From assembly GCA_013399895.1 (NCBI GenBank), contig VXBA01003435.1:971263-1035262 (forward strand): a DNA stretch of 64,000 nt. Direction: 5' to 3'. Made by a program: the position numbers and the translations under genes. The DNA comes from Serilophus lunatus. Lineage: Eukaryota > Chordata > Aves > Passeriformes > Eurylaimidae. The notes below the pieces were generated by a model. That model saw nothing but the letters and a program-made list of their open reading frames with translations. It did not search any database and was not told the DNA's origin. Positions 22,701 through 38,900 of the stretch are shown here, piece by piece. The stretch's first letter is position 1. Each line of letters begins with the position of its first letter.

Positions 22701-25700
22701 TGGTTATGACTCTTTTGACCCCAAAGAACCTCTCATCCATCTCTGTCGTGTTTCTGACCCCTGCCCTTCCATCGTTCTTAAGATGTCTTCAGTGCTCCTA
22801 TGATAGAAAAATAAGCTTGTAAAACCAGTTCCGTACTTAATCTGGAAGTTCCCTATATATAGCTCTGCAATCAGAAGATGGTTTAGGTGCGGCACACAAC
22901 CAACAGAGCAACGGAGCCATGAGTCAGTTCTCAGCCCTCTTCAGTCCCTCCTAGCTGTGGCTGCCTGTGGTGAGCGAGATTGATGTCACTTCTGTTAAAG
23001 AACTACACTTTACCAGAGAGCTACTCTACGCAAACAAACTTTGCAATAGCTTCTATTATGAGTACATAAAAACCTATTACCTTTCTAGCACCATAGAAGG
23101 GAAAAAATGGAAAGAAACACTGTGATAACTAAAATACGCCTTACAAAAGGAGGCTAGGAGTATTTTAGCTATGAGTTCCTGTCTGAATGAAAAGCAGCCA
23201 ACCTTATAGAAAATTCTCAGCAAAGGCCAATCCATTGAAACACTGAATAAGTTGTTCCCTTTAAGTTGTTCCTGCTTAACTAGCCTCATCATAATATGCT
23301 AATCAATAATAAATAATTGCTTTTAACAGCTACCACTCTATGCAGTCTTTAATTATCCATAACCTTCCTGTAAAACATCACCACCTCCAACCGAGCAGTA
23401 ACATACCCACTAATATTTCTGAAGCTTCTTAAACATCTTTGGTGATTTGAGTGTCTCATCCAAGAAATTCAAACATGTCCCTCCAAAGCCAAGTATTCAG
23501 AGAAGATTAGCATATTTGGGGAAAAGCACACTATAGATGGGGATAAAGGCAAGTTTCATTCAAATTTACCTGGCAGAGTTCAGCTTTTACATAGCTGTTT
23601 TTCTTTTTTGCTTAACAAAAGCATTTCATTTATGTTGAAAAAATGATGTCCTCATTTCATTTTGTATGCAGTACATATGGGAAAAGGCTTCCATGTGGCA
23701 ATGGTGACATTAACAGATGCTCCCCTTTGGGCAAACATGGGCTTTTAATGGAAAAAGTGCTGAGCAAGATGCTAGATACCTTGTCTTGATGGAGCAAAAT
23801 CATTCTGAAATGAAAGTTTAGTTTATCTCCAATGTACTTTATTTATGATATGAGCTGTTAGCTTTTATCTTCATCACAAGCAATGTTTAACATCATTCAC
23901 ATCAGTGTACTGGAACTTAAGTTAATAAGCATAGTCCATTATATTACCAACCTAACCCAAGAAACAGATTATTATTATTAACTCCTGCTTATTCTTCAAC
24001 TGTTATTCACTTCTCTTAAGGGAAATGATTGCTGCTTTTTACATGCTGTCAGACTCAGGGGTGCCTGATGAACTGGGATGAATTGAACCTAGAAAACATA
24101 AAGAGTCAAGTCATTCATTACTTTCTCCCGTACACCACTTGTAGACAAGGTGCCAGCTGCAGGAAAATCTCTCTCTGCCCCACACTTGAGTTGCAATAGG
24201 CCTATTATTCAGTGCCAGGCTATGGTTTCCTAACTTTTCCGGCGTCAGCTTAATAGTAGCGTCAGCTGGGCATTATGCCATATACATCAGCTATGCCTCA
24301 TTTACCCTCCTGCTCCCAATTAGCTCGATCATGATGATAAAACCAGGCAAAAGACCTTTGGGCAGAAGGCACATATTTATTTGTCCAACAGTCCAGTAAA
24401 AGGAAGGAAGGATGGGGAACCCATAAAGGGGAGGAAGTACGGATTGTGATCTTGTCTGTTCTGTAAATGCTCTGAGTGACTGCCACTTCTCTCAGCCTTC
24501 TCTTCTTCTTCCTTCCACAACTGGGATCACTCTGTGCTTTGCTCTTAGGAGTTTTGTGAGCCACTCAGATACCACAGCGACAAGATGCAGACATGACTAT
24601 AAATAAAGGAGTCCAAGAACTTTAAATAACACTTGTGTTCACAGATCTATGGTTACTTGCCGATGTCTGTTCATCAAAAATCTTCGCTGAATTTCATATA
24701 ATTGTATTTTGTTTGCTGTGATTGTTAAGCTGTGAAGTAACCATCTCAGATGTAATTCAAAAAGCTGAATGTGGTTATTTTTGGTAAAGGAGAGGAACCT
24801 TCTACTTTAAGACCTTTGTGCAAGAGTTTCAAACCACAGCAGCACAGCTATGAAAGAGAAAGCTCTTTGCTTTATCCAGCAGGTAATGTTTTCACTAGAA
24901 CACAGGGACAGACACACATAAATTTGAGATACAAGCAGAGCTTACTATATTTGGGGCAGGAAAAGGCAATTTGCAATTCCCTGCTATTGACTCCATGGCA
25001 TTATCTGGCAGTGGAAGGAGAAATCACTAAAATGAGAAGATCACATATCTCTCTGTGATCTCAGTTCCGAGGCAGATAAATTGAAGAAGACGCGCTAAAT
25101 ACCTCTACAACTACAAAGAAAATCTTGACCTGGAAATGTCCAGAGTTTAAGATTTCCTTAATTTAGGCCTTTTGGCCCATTTTCTCTAAACTGTTGCCCA
25201 TCTTGTAAAAAATACTTTCACCTACATGACTCATGGTCCTCTGAAGGGAGATGTTCTTTTTGAAGATAGTGGAATTGAACCAATGTTGTGTGAAGTCCTT
25301 CAGGAATCTGTACCCAGTATAATTGTGATGAATATTCAAGGCTGGCACAAGTCTGGGAGTGCTAGCAACCAACGCAGGGAACGTTGCAGCCTCAGAACAC
25401 GGAGACACAGCAAGGCCCAAGGTAAAGGTCCTGTCCAGACCAAATTTCTGTCCATTACACTTCAGGAAGGTGGTGAATGTCAGCTGTAGAACCTGTCAGA
25501 TCAGGACTAGTTCCTGTCTCTTTCTACTATCATTGAAATGGTCAAGTTCAGACCCGAAATGAGTCTTGTTTCCTCATCTGGGCCTCAGGCTTTTTTCATG
25601 TGTGTGTGATTTTGGCTGTGAACCTCTATTCAGCAAAATGTGTGACAGTGCAAGTGAAAAAGAAAAAGAGAGTGATCAACGTATGATACCATTTTATGCC

Positions 25701-28700
25701 GTCTAGTAGCTTCTATGGAGATGCATATGGGAAAAACACTATTTAGAAGGCCTACTTACACTATTTAGAAGGTTTACTTACAAAGATCTACTAGTTTACC
25801 GGTGCAACCTTTCCTAGCAAGAATAATTCTCAGAATGATTGTATTGTCTAAGAATCATAATAGCATTTACACCTACATTATTTAAAACTAATGTCCATGC
25901 TCCACCTATACAGGCTTTCTGTGGGAGGTACTGAAGAGAGAATAAATTGAATGCCTACATATTTGTACGTGACTTTCTTTCTCCTGATTCAAAGACTTTG
26001 AATTTTTTGTGCATAGCAAGAATAAATCCTACTATTTAAGTTCACTGAAAAGTTTCAGTTATTCCTTAGAGACCAAATGTGGATTAGTATCGAGTCTGTA
26101 GGAATTAATTTCATCTGCTTTGTGATAAGCATCGTCATCTCTGTTCACTTTCACGTCTCCTTGCAAATTGGAAGACTCACACATTTGTTTCTTTCTAGCA
26201 CTCATAATTCCAACCATATTCAAAATTTCTTGGAGAGTCTTAGGTTCTTATCCAAAAGACTGATTTTTCATCTTTGGAATGTGCTTAGAAATCTTTATCC
26301 CATCTCATTCTAGGATTAATGAGATCCCATCTCTCTTCAAAGCAACTACCTAAAAGGTATATCCTGCAATCTCTTGAACATATTCCTATTCTCACACAAA
26401 TTAATAGGACTCACTCTCATGTTTGTAGAGTTGGGCACTGAGTTTCTACATGACCTGATGTGCAATGTAAGTATATAACCTGCAGCAAACCATTAAAGAT
26501 TTACTTCATTAAAGAAATAAAAGACTAGTCCTCTTATTAACATCCCAAATCTTTTTTTCACTACTGTGCATAAGATAGCATGTTAGTGGAAAAAAATACA
26601 TTTCAATTTCACCAGTATTGCAAATGTTTCTCCTTTTTCCATCTATATATGTCTTACTATGGCATTTCAGCCTCAAGCACTCTGTCATAATTCCTCAAAT
26701 AATTAACACAGAGATCTTTTAAGTTGAGCAAGTCCCTGAATTGCTCTCTAACATGGGAACATCCATAAAATGCAATGGTTGTGCAATGGCATTTGTACAC
26801 AACATCAAATAATCTGGAATTCCATATGAAGAATATACTCAGGGACAGGATGTGTCCTTTGCAGTCAAAAGAAAATGCTGGGTTTCAACTGAAATACGAA
26901 GTGGAAGAAATGCCTGCTTTCTTTTAAAAAAGTACTTTGGTGCCAAACATTTTAGAGATATTGTTGAAGAACAGTCCTTCCTCACATAGAGGTTATCCCT
27001 GTGAAGCTGCCAAGTTCAGTGCCTGAGTAGATGATTTGCCAAGTAAGTGCCAGTTGTGTAATATATGCTGTAGCAAGCATGGAAGCAGATTTTACTTTCA
27101 CACCCGCCTTCTGAATTGGCATTATTTGACTCTTTTGTGCCAGTGTTGCTTCTCTTTCCCATTCTGTGCCCTCTCTTTTCACTGGAATGCCCTCTCCCCT
27201 CACATATAAGCTGAATGTCCCGTTGTTTGCTAGAAAGCAAGACTCGCTGAATATGGATTTTCTGAAAGTCACACAGTAAGGACAGACTGTACTACATGCT
27301 ACATACCTTATTCACATGATAGCCCTACCACAAGTATATTATTTAAATAAAAAACACTTCTATTTTGTCATATGTAGTGTCTATCTTAAATAACAGTGAC
27401 AAAAATATATCTTCGTTCCTCTGAAGCTCTTCTTTCTCATATGCTCTTTCTGTCTGCATGACTGGCTGAATTTGCTTCATTTTTTTTTTCTTCCAAATCT
27501 TGATTGTGTTCAGACACCTTCCTTTTAAGTTTGCAAATTTCCTCTATTTAGATAAGTATTTTCTTACTTTTCAGTTCTTAAACATATATTTTGAGTCAAG
27601 TTTCTTAACAACTCCACACAGAGCTTAAGCATGTCTTTCTGAATGCTGACACATGAATCCCCTCGAGCAGTAAAACTGGATTTACTAAAGACTTTAGAGT
27701 CAAGTGTTAGTCAGCAGGTAGGTTTATGCAAGCAAATTATAGAAATCATTGCAAAATATTAGAAAATTTCTGCAAGTTACATGAAACTTTGTCTGGCCTG
27801 GTTGGACAGTGAGATCCCTGGTTTTTTGTGTGTTGCTTTAAGTCCAAGTCTGCTATAGACCATGATGTTCTTCTTCTTTGCTATGGGAGAAGGAAGGATG
27901 ATCAGGCTGAACTGAGACCTTATCTTTAGGGTCCCACACCCATGCCTGAGTGGCCAGAGTAGGATATCACGCTTGCATCCTCTGAAGTCAGAAAGGATTC
28001 CTTCCAAGAACCAAGACTAGGCTGAAGGACAATAGTCACTCTGAAGGCTTGGATGTACCTAGAGGTTGCATCAGCTGCACAAGTCTTCACTTGTTAGTCA
28101 AGCAGTTGTATTAGTGAGGATGCAAGCTCTGACCCCGAGGCAAGCACTAGGTGTTTAAACTTAGATTGCATCTTTTTCACTTTGGCCCAATCAAACTCAA
28201 GCTTCTTTTTCCTGTTATTCCAGGGTGTGTATATAGGCAACAACTGCCACTCAGCCAGTGCTTGGTCAAATGCTAGATATAGTGACAGAATGGGGTGTGG
28301 AATCTTTGAGACATAATATCTCAACTGAATGTCTCTAAGATGGATCATTTAAACTGCCCTCCAGATCACGAAGAAGCCTAAATGTTAAGTCAACCGGGTA
28401 GTGTATTATTTTGTATACATCTTTTAGCCAGAACAATCAGAAGGGACTTCATTGATAGGGCTCATCAGGCCTCCAGAGATTTATGAGATCCAATTAATAT
28501 ATACTCTCAAGGGTGGCTGCTGGCACTGCAGAGTGACCACTCAGTAATCTTATACCTGGCATGCACAATGCCAGTGAAGTCTTCAGAATGCATTGATTTT
28601 ATTATGAGGAACTCTACTTAGGAGAACTTTTTTTTTTGAGGCAAGTATTAGTTATTCATCTATTAATGTCTCCTATCAATAGGAAACAAACAATAAAGAC

Positions 28701-29569
28701 AGCCTGCTGAAAAAAATAGGGGAAATAATACTTACTGAAATATCTGGATAATGTTCTTTTTTGCTTCAGCTGAGAACAATGGCTTCATCCAAGCATATGT
28801 CAAAGTAAACTATTAAGAAAGATTGGTTAACACTCAGTTTAGGCTCCATGTCAATATTCTCTCTTTCTAGATTCATGAACACACAGAAACAAAGAGATAT
28901 TGAGTACACCATTTGTATGAGGAGAGAAGGGAAATTAGTAGAAACTCATTAATTTCTTTAGAACTGTTATTAATAAATAGGTCACCTCCTTAACACGGAG
29001 AAGAAAGTCTGCAGATGCTAATTTTTGATGTGTTTTGAATCACACTTTCCCTTGTGATGCATTTTGCTATAACTGAAATCAGAAGAATTACAAGTATAGT
29101 CATCCACTCTTCAGGACACTAAATAGACAGAAACCTTGTACAAGCTTCACAGTATTTATCTTTGTAGAATTTGCAACAGTTTAACTAAATTTGGAGGGAA
29201 AAAACAAACCAAACTTACAGGACACATGAACATATATATATATTTTATTCTGATTTAAAATTAAATTTTGCTAAATTGACATTGTGAATTACTTTCTAGC
29301 GGGAGATTTCATTTCTGTAGCTCTTTCTATAGTAAATCAGATTTTCTTTTTAATAACCACTGTTTATTAAACTGCTTCCTATCAGAGATTGTAACAGGAT
29401 GCTGAAATTATTTTATTTTTCCAGAGACTGTATTTAATCAGACACTTCACTTTACCTTGTTATTTCCACAGCTGTATTACTCAACGTATTTAACATCTAT
29501 GTCTAACCTGTTAATGTGTAGTATCACAGTACTGATGGTTCTCCACAAATAAAAAATAAGAGCACGGCA
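19712..29569. other. Intergenic DNA, AT-rich
   Basis: About 10 kb with no recognisable gene, RNA gene or full mobile element. A 22-bp direct duplication lies at 25738-25781 and a TATATA run near 29231-29249. Open frames are below 100 codons and look random. Confidence 0.5.
25738..25781 (+). repeat. 22-bp tandem duplication
   Basis: Two adjacent 22-bp copies begin ACTATTTAGAAGG and end TTAC, differing at two bases (CC versus TT at copy positions 14-15). It is a small local duplication with no evident function. Confidence 0.9.
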
Positions 29570-29930
<361 letters not shown>

Positions 29931-32900
29931 AGACTCAATTTATGTCTAGGATCCATGAAAGTCCTACTCTCCCAGATCCTTAAGAAAGCCTAAAAGCCAG
30001 ACAAAAAGAAACACCCTGATCCAAATTATGCAATAGGCTAAATGATGCAAAAAGGAGATAACTTTCCACAAGGCTTCTATGTGCTGACTCTCTTAAATAT
30101 ACAGCCCATGCTTTGAGATTACACTGACTCTCTTTTTATTACATACTAATACTAAAAGGGAAATTGTATTTGTGGCTGGACTGTTAAGCTCAAAACCAGA
30201 AGAGAATTATGACAGAGTAAATTTAGCTTTACTTAGTTGACAAGCGCAATTAAATTTTTTAAGGATTTGAAGTTTAAATTCATTGGGACATTAAGAAAGA
30301 GGTTGCAGAAGGAAGATTTTACAAAAAATATGAGGAAAACAATCTGATCTAATGTTTGTTGTAGTTACAGCTGTGCTATAAGTAGTTTTCTTCATAAAAA
30401 GGATTTATTTTTGCATATATTTTTTCAGATATTGCATATCTGAAATACAATACTTATAGCATAGGGGTGTGCAAATGTAAGGTGAGAAATCCCTAATACA
30501 ATTCATTAGTGTATCTAAGCAACCAAGTAGAAGACTGGATGTGCTGTCTCACGGCCTTCTGAAACTTTACAGTACCCGTCACTCACCAGTGTGGCCCACT
30601 CTGACACAAACATAAAAATGAAAATGTGATAAATCTGACATCAGGATGAGCAATATGATTAAGCTGTTCTTTAGCAAAATGGACCCATCATATAAAGTAC
30701 TCAAGAGAGCTGAGCAGGCTGAGACGAATAAAATTTCCATCTCTACTTCATTCACCATGATCTGCCTCTCACTGCTTTCTTCTCTTCCTCAGCCCTGCTT
30801 TCCCCTCCTCCTTTCCCTTTCAACTCCTAATTCTTTCACTGCTTCCCATTCAGGCCTTGCCCTCTGCATTCAGTTTCTGCTTCTCATTCCCCTTTGCCCG
30901 CTCCCCGCCCTGCCTGGTCCTTTCTAGGTTCAGTTCTTCTTACTTTAGCCTTTTATTTCTCTGAGGGATTTGAATAATCACTCCCTTTTTTTGATCTCAT
31001 TGTTGCCTCAATAGGTCTTGCTGCCTTCCACCCTCTTCTCAAAAGGTAGGTTTCCAAAGAATGTATTCACTCCAGAAAGGAGGAAAGGGACCTATGGAAT
31101 TCACTGACCCTTCCTAAATTGGATTCCCCATTGTGCATTGCAAAATCAGGAATTTTTCTGTTTTATGAGAATGTTAACTTTGTTAGTGAATTTCTTTTTT
31201 AATAAGCACATTAAATTCTTTCTTAGCCTTAAAAAGATGTAACTCTGTCTACTACACTATCATGATTAATGTTTGTCTCCACTTGGCTGAAGGTCAGTTT
31301 TAACAAGGTTAATTTAGTCATACATTAAATTTTATGTAAAACATCAGGTGAAGGAGTAGTCTTACTAAAGACCAAATAAATGCTTTTGCAGTATATGAAC
31401 TGGAAATCCAAAACAAGGCTGACATATAATTTATACTTTTGACCATATTTACAAAATGCCTCTCAAATCTAAAATCTGCAACTGAATGTTCCTGAATGCA
31501 ATTATCCACAGCTGAGCATCTGATCCCACTGCTTGTGTAGAGAAGTCTTTCACATCTGTACATGTTCCTTGCAGCAAGTCAGATCACAGAACCAGACAAA
31601 ACCATCAGGTATTTCATAAAAAAAAATTACAGTGGTATTCCAGAGTCATAACTACTGCAAAAAAATTAGAGAACAAATAAAAAAATAAAATAAATAACTT
31701 TGCAGCTATTATGAAAGGCTGTCTCTTTCTTTACACCATATTAAAAAAAAAAAGAAATAAAATTCTCAGTGACATGTAGCCAAGGCCACAAAATAAGACC
31801 TTGAGTCAAACTTCTTCAAAGGTCAGGGACACAAGTATAAGATATTCAGTCAGGCTTTTTGCTGCTTAAGTATTCTTGCAATGGCAAACCACCGCAAGTT
31901 TGCTATAGACCTTGTAGCTAGGTGAGGAAATGTTAAAACATTCCTTTTTTTCCTGCAGCACCCAATCACTGCCGTATTAAATAAGTATTCTGAAATAAAA
32001 TAAATGCACAACCATATGGTTAGTTCTGATTACCATCTTGCAGAAAAAAATCATTCATGTGTCTGTTCTATGCTACAGATGGTTCTGATGGACAGCACAT
32101 TTTTACTGCTGAGGAAAATTCAGAGACAATTCTGAAAATCTATTTATGGAACACTGTGCTTCTATTAAACACAGGGATATGTAACCAGGGAGTATCTTTA
32201 AGGAATTGCCATTTCTATTCTATATTCTGCTCCACATGTGTTATCAGACTATGCAAACACCTCAGCAAAGGAACGAGCTATCTTTTGTCCAATGTATTGA
32301 TAGATCCAGCCTTAAGACTCGAGTTTCTTCTACTATTTTCATCTCAGTTCCCCGAATTCTCATTTCTACCTGCAACACTGAGCCTATGGTTACTTGACCT
32401 TTTTGTGCATCAGAAAGTATGGTTATTTTGTCTTCAAAACTTGGTTAGCATGACTGTCTGGTCTTTTGAAGAAACAGTGAGGAATTGCATAGTAGACACG
32501 TCTGACTCTTCACCTTAACTCTGTGGGATATTGACTAGATTAAAAAAAAAATAAATACCAACAACAAAAATTAATCCAAGATTTCTTTTACACTGGCAAT
32601 TTCCATTCATTCCAACAGTTTTCTTCTTAATGGATGATGCAAGCCAACAAGTAATTTTAACTTTTAGGTTTCCATTTAGAGTTTTCTTAACTACAGAAGA
32701 GTAAGGTCCAAAATGTTTAATCTAGAGATATCACAATATTGCCAAGCAAAATTTTACTGCAAAATATGCTTATTCAGATTAAAATATCTCAGAATGACAT
32801 CTTCACAAAACATAGGAACATTTATTTTTACAACATAAAAAAATCATTCTTATATCTTCTGCTGGAGAGCAAAACATTATGAATTTCAGTCTGCTCCACA

Positions 32901-35900
32901 ACAAATTCTGAGGAAGAGAAATCCAGCCCATTCTTCTTCCTCTTTCTCTTTGCCCCATGTAAGAATTTAAATAACATTTCCATACCTACTTTTACCACTT
33001 GCTTTCTGTTGCACAAATAAGAGATTTTGTGCAGATAGCACATGTTCATAGGCATTCCTGTTCTACATTCAGATTAGACTAGTTTGCATAATTTTCTCTT
33101 TAGGGATTCTTACAAAGAGTGCCAGGGGGATACAAGTCTGTTTTTTACTCCTCAGCCATGAATTCCATCTGTTGTCATGGCACTGAACCCAGTGCTGAAT
33201 AATAGCCAGCATTGCTTTTGATGTTCTGTAGGATTAGTAGAGATGTCTGATGTTATTGTGCAACATTATTCATAGGAATAACTCTACCTGAGCTTTATGC
33301 AAAAGTTAAGTTGCCAAATTCATAAATAAATATGGTATGCCACCAAAGTTCACATTCTGGGGGCATTCCCTTGGACCTTTACTACTTCTGTAATGACTCA
33401 CACAAAAACTTTTGCAAATACTCACATTTCTATAAACACAAATCAAACATATGTAGCATTTTATTAGAGGCAACTGAGAAATAATACGGCCAATGAAATA
33501 TAACTGATGATCTATAGCTGATGAACTGGTAAGGCAAGCTTTATTTTTGCAATCTTCTAACCAAAATAATTCCTGATTTGGCTCTACTTTTGACACTGAC
33601 ATTTTCTACCAAGAAAGTTCCAATTGATCCTAACTCCAGGAGGAGTCAAACATAAAATAATTAGAGAACTTCTTCAATTCTCAGGACATTCATGTTGTCC
33701 TTTTTCAGACCCTCAAATCTCTTGACATATATTCATCAAACTTTCACAAAAACCTGTAGAGTAGAAAAGTGCATTTTTTGCTCTTTTTGTTTTCTTAGAA
33801 AGATAAGTATCAGTACTGCATAGGAGTTTCTTCTATCATTTCTCATTCACCAAAAGTTGTCTGTCTAATAATAACTTATCTTGTCATGGATAAACTTTGG
33901 AAAGATTTCCAAGTTTCAAAATTGACTTTCTGGTCAAAACAGAGAACACATCACCTTGGCATAACCTCAGGAAAAGGACATGTAAACACTTTTCTGCAAC
34001 AGGTAATTACAATGGATAGTACATGAACAGAGCTCTGCTGTCTCCTTTTCCTGTCTCTAAGAAACCAAGTTTGCTTCTGCTTTTCAGAAAGTAGCCAGGT
34101 TATAGTAGGTCAGGCCAGTGGCTGGCCTAGTACTGAGAAGAAGAGGCAGAAGTTGACATTTGCTGTCCTCAATTATCCTTCCCTGCAGGAGCAACAACTG
34201 TGCTGTTTCATGAAGAAAAGTGGTCTAGCACTTCATCCTTGGAAAAGCAATCTTCACTTTTGCCTCTTCAGCTCCGAGGTCATGTTTCAGCTTTGGCCCA
34301 GGAGAGTAGGCTAGTGGGTGGGTCTTTCTAACAGAAGCGGAAGATATAGAACTAAGATGCAGAGCAGATTCTGTGGATTTGGCATCCCACAATGAAGGCA
34401 AGTGCCTTACTACTGACTGTCCTCTACAGTTTGATAAAATGTTTTGGAAGTGCAATCCTGCACTCTCTGCATCCTGAGAAGACAAATAGGAACTAGGTAT
34501 TTATTTTCTTCTCCAACTTCTGAAATTTTACTGATTTGCTGGTGCTTAGATTTAAGTGTGTTCCTAAAAAAATTAGCCCTTTTCTTTCCTGGAGTCATTA
34601 TTTTTGTAACAACTGTTTGCACAGCCTATAAAAAATGTTGAAAATGGCATTGGACTCTTTCAAGTGATTGCCATTTACTCTGGCTTTTTCACATGTGACT
34701 CTCTTTAAATAAAACTGTGCAGCCAGCTCAGATAGTGTTTATGTGGAATAAATCCACTGATTTCAGTAGTAGGATCATGAAGTTACTACAGGGCAAAATA
34801 ATGTTATTAACGTAATTCATCAGCTTCTTATTTGAAATACAAATACAAAACACAGACACATTGCCTTGCAGTTCAACAGCAGTTTTCTGGTGTTCCTCAG
34901 GGGTTGGACTTCTTGGGATACAGGAAGGAAGGCAGAATGGCAGTATGCTCTGCTGGGCAGGTGGGACTTCAGCTGTGGATGTCGTGTGCTGACTGGTGAG
35001 CCAGTAAGGCCAAACTTAGATAAATTTAAATGTTAGGGAGCTAAAGCTACAGTAAAAAAAAAAAATCACAAAACCCACCTGTTACAGAATTAATAGAGGT
35101 AATTTCTCATTTAGTTTGAGAAAAAATTCAGCATGATTTTGTGTTTTGTGAGTGAACTGACAAAAACATATAAATGTTTGTTTTAAAGGAAGAAAGACAT
35201 CAATATTATTTCTTTATAAAGGCTTTTCACCCCTATCTTCAACTCAGCCTATTAAATGTGTGTTTGTTTTGTAGCAGATGTATTGATGTCTGTACATATA
35301 CAGGACCACACACCGATGATTGGGAGAGGGATGGACAGTAAATTAGTTTGGAAGTAGCACCGGAGAGAGAGAGTCCACAGTTTCTTTACCAATCCTTAAG
35401 TGTCATTTCTGTGTAGAGCTTCAGTCCCCAGTAGCTACAGCCTGCAGAAAAGGCATAGCATAAGAATTGCATTAGCTCAGAAACTCTGCTGAGCATCAGC
35501 TGCAGCCCTACTCACTTCTTGCTTCAATCTCTGGCACAGCAATCCAATATGATCAAATATTTGCTGTACAGGCTCTGTGTCCCCAGGGCTTGACCATACA
35601 TCCCTCAGCAGGACTGAGAGAGTACCATGGCTGGAGATATGGTTGTTAACTGCATCCTTTCTTTATATCCCTGAAGGAAATACAGATTACTGTATCTGGA
35701 GATGCTTTGCTTTGCAGTGGGAGTCCCTTTAGCTGCTCCATAGAATAAAGAGAGTGGGAGAGCACTGACAGTGACAGCACTACAGTGGCCTCAGTCCAAA
35801 GTCAATCATGGCTGTTTTTATGGTTTATATGTGCCATAAAGGAAGAGGAGAAATAGAAAAGCCAAGAATCTTGTTGATTTGCAGGCTAAATTGAATCTCA

Positions 35901-38900
35901 TTGAGATGAAAAATCTTTCCCTGATATCATGAATACCATTCATTCCCTGCATTCAGTGCAGAGCACACAATACAGACACATTTAATTTGTAGCCTGAAAA
36001 ATTAAGGACTGCCTTTTTACTAAAGATTTGGTTTATAAAACAGATCCACTGTAGATTCCCAGTGCACAGGTGCAGCACTGCTGGCTGAGCATGACCCCAT
36101 GAGCAGCATGGTAAGGAAGGATGCATATGTATTAGCGGCAGGCTGTATCAGTGCAATTGCTTTAATTTGTCACTATCTTAGTCTTGTGGGTTAGACTGAG
36201 CTGCCCTTCAGCAAGCAGAGTTTCTGTGCCCAGAGGAAAGAGTCGCACCTAGTGAATAAGAGTCATGATATCTAACTGTGTGATTTTTACTCAGTTTCAT
36301 GTTTTTACTTGTTATTATCTCAGGTACCTACAGATGAGATATTACTGCAGGTGAAACTCTAGTTCCAGGGCCAGAATGATTCTGTCTCCTCTCAAAGACC
36401 CTCCTTGGCCACTAAAACCTTTACACTCCTTTTTAAGGAGATCTAAGAGCTAATCTCTTTAAAAAACAAAAACAAACAAAAAACCATAAAAGATGCTAAA
36501 GCACTCTTTTTTTCCCCAGTGTTTTAGCAGCCTACACTGTATTGTTTGCATTTTATTTGGCTTTGCACCACACTGAGACTGTCTTCAAAGATAGGAACCT
36601 TGTTGATAAAAAAGCATAATTGTCTAATCTGTGTCAGTCATGCTGATGTATGTTGTAGATATCTTGATATTACAATGCTCAGTATAGTCAGATGGAGCTT
36701 AAAGATAAGCATAAAATTCAATTTATAACCAAGTTGGGAGCAAACAGCACTTAATATGTACTGCTAAGAGGTTTTCAAAAATTGGAGGAAGCCTACTGAG
36801 CTCTCTACTCACAATATATCACCAGCAAAATTTTAGAGATAACCTGTTTTAAAAGATAGAGAGACAGTAAGACAGTGAGACAGACCTCTATCAAAGCAAA
36901 AGGATTTAGGGCAAGATTATGAAGTTGTTGAGCACTTACATGTCAAATCTCATTGACTTCAGCTGCTCATTTAATGAGAAAAAGTTGCAGAGTTTGGCTT
37001 TTGTGAGATGGAAGGCTTAAAAAATACACATTTTTTCAACTTTCAGCTAAAGCATCTCACTAATACTAATTCTGTATAGAATACCTAGCTAAAAGAAAAT
37101 CAAATCAATTACCTGCATGAGTTTTTTCTCTATGCATATGTGCATAGGGCTGAAGTCCTGTTCAATTTAGAGAATATAACTTCTCGTCTAAGATTTTAAA
37201 ATAAGAATCACTGTCTGCTGTATTTTGTCCCTCAAAAGCTGAGCCAATATTTCTGAAACTCATTACACTAGGAGAAAAATCTGTTCCTTGACTTAAAAAT
37301 AAATTACGAGGGCTTTCCTTTACTCACTAAGAATTGGGTAATTCCTGAATTTATAAGGATTTTAGGACTACATAATACAGATATGTTTCTTAAAGCTGCT
37401 CAAGCAGTGAATGAGAACGTGCTAATTCGAGAGCTCTTTTCTGTTTGTCCTTGAAGCAATTATGTTTGCCAAACAAATTACACACTGGAGGCAAAATGTT
37501 TACTGGAGTAGTCAAACATTCCAGGGTAAACTTTCAGGGACCTCATCTCTTCCGGTAATCCTGTGTTTTAATACGTGAACCCAATTCAAGACTATTTTGT
37601 CCACTGAGGATTTCCATAAATGTTTTGGAAGGTCAGTGTACAGTTCCTCTTGTTTTTAGATAGAATCTAATTGTAGGTAAATACACTATAATATAGGCAT
37701 GGCTCTAGATATAAGCATAAACCAAAAAAACCAACCAACCAACCAAAACCACACAGACAAAAACAAAACAACAACAACAAAACAAAGCCAAAAAACCAAA
37801 CCAAACTGAAAACTCCCCAACCTTGATAGAATTGTTTGTCTACCACATTTAAGAGATATTAGAGAAAAGAACCATAAAAATTTCAGGGTAGGGATGAACT
37901 TGGTTATGTTTGATGCTAGATGTTTTAATCAACTCACCAGTGTTGTTCCTAATCTTTCTCTTTTGTTGCTTTTAAAAGAGAACTACACCTCTCACTATGT
38001 ATAATTTCTCTGCCGCTATAATCTGTCTTTCAAAAACATTTGTTTCTGATTTGGACTCTACAAAGGTAGAAGGAAGTGACAGCATTTAAAAGCATAAGGA
38101 CAATGCTTATTCTACTAACAATTGCAAAGCTCAACAGGATTCTCTACTGTAGCACCCAAATGTATTTTACAATGTAAAGGAGAATAGATTAAACCATGAA
38201 ATCTTCAAAAAAAGGGAACTGTACCACTGATTCTACCAGAGGCCAGGATCTAGTCCTCATTGCATCCCATAAAAGATCTATAAATACAATCCAAGACTGA
38301 ATTTTCCCTATAAACAAGAATGATGCACCTTTTTCTGTAAAGACTCAGTATTCTTACTTGAATGGAAACGAAGACAGATTTGGAGTGAGAAGACGTAGTG
38401 CTACAGCAGTGTCAATGCCATAACTAAAACTCATAGTGCATTTTTATAGATATACCATGGGACTGGACAAGGACTGTCATCCACATATTCTCTTTCTTCA
38501 CTCTGGTCTTCCTCTAGATACCTCTAATATATATATACTAATACCTCTAGTTATTTTTCCTCATTTTTTTTCCAGTTTTACTGTATCTGTATTTGGTGAT
38601 TTTGATACAGTTACCTTGGTAATCTCAACCTTACATAACCTAGGCACTGCTGGCGTTAAGAGTTCCTCTCCCCAAAAGACACCACTATTGCCCTCCAATT
38701 ACCGCAAAGTTTGGCCAACTCTCACGTAACACAGCCAACCTTCACGGTACTATTTGTAACTTTCAACAGCTTCTCGCTGTTATTCATTATGTCCCACAAG
38801 ATAAAGTCTCATGTCATGTTCAATTAGCTAAACCGCGAGCCAGGGCTCTGTCATCGCTCTGCATACTTTACACTTGGCTGCTTAGCTTTTGCTTAATTGG

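Noticed and set aside
32057..32518. Open frame of 153 codons (+) in AT-rich DNA
   Set aside because: It has no recognisable domain, no splice or promoter context and cysteine/leucine-rich random-like composition. In tens of kilobases of AT-rich six-frame sequence, one frame of this length is not surprising.
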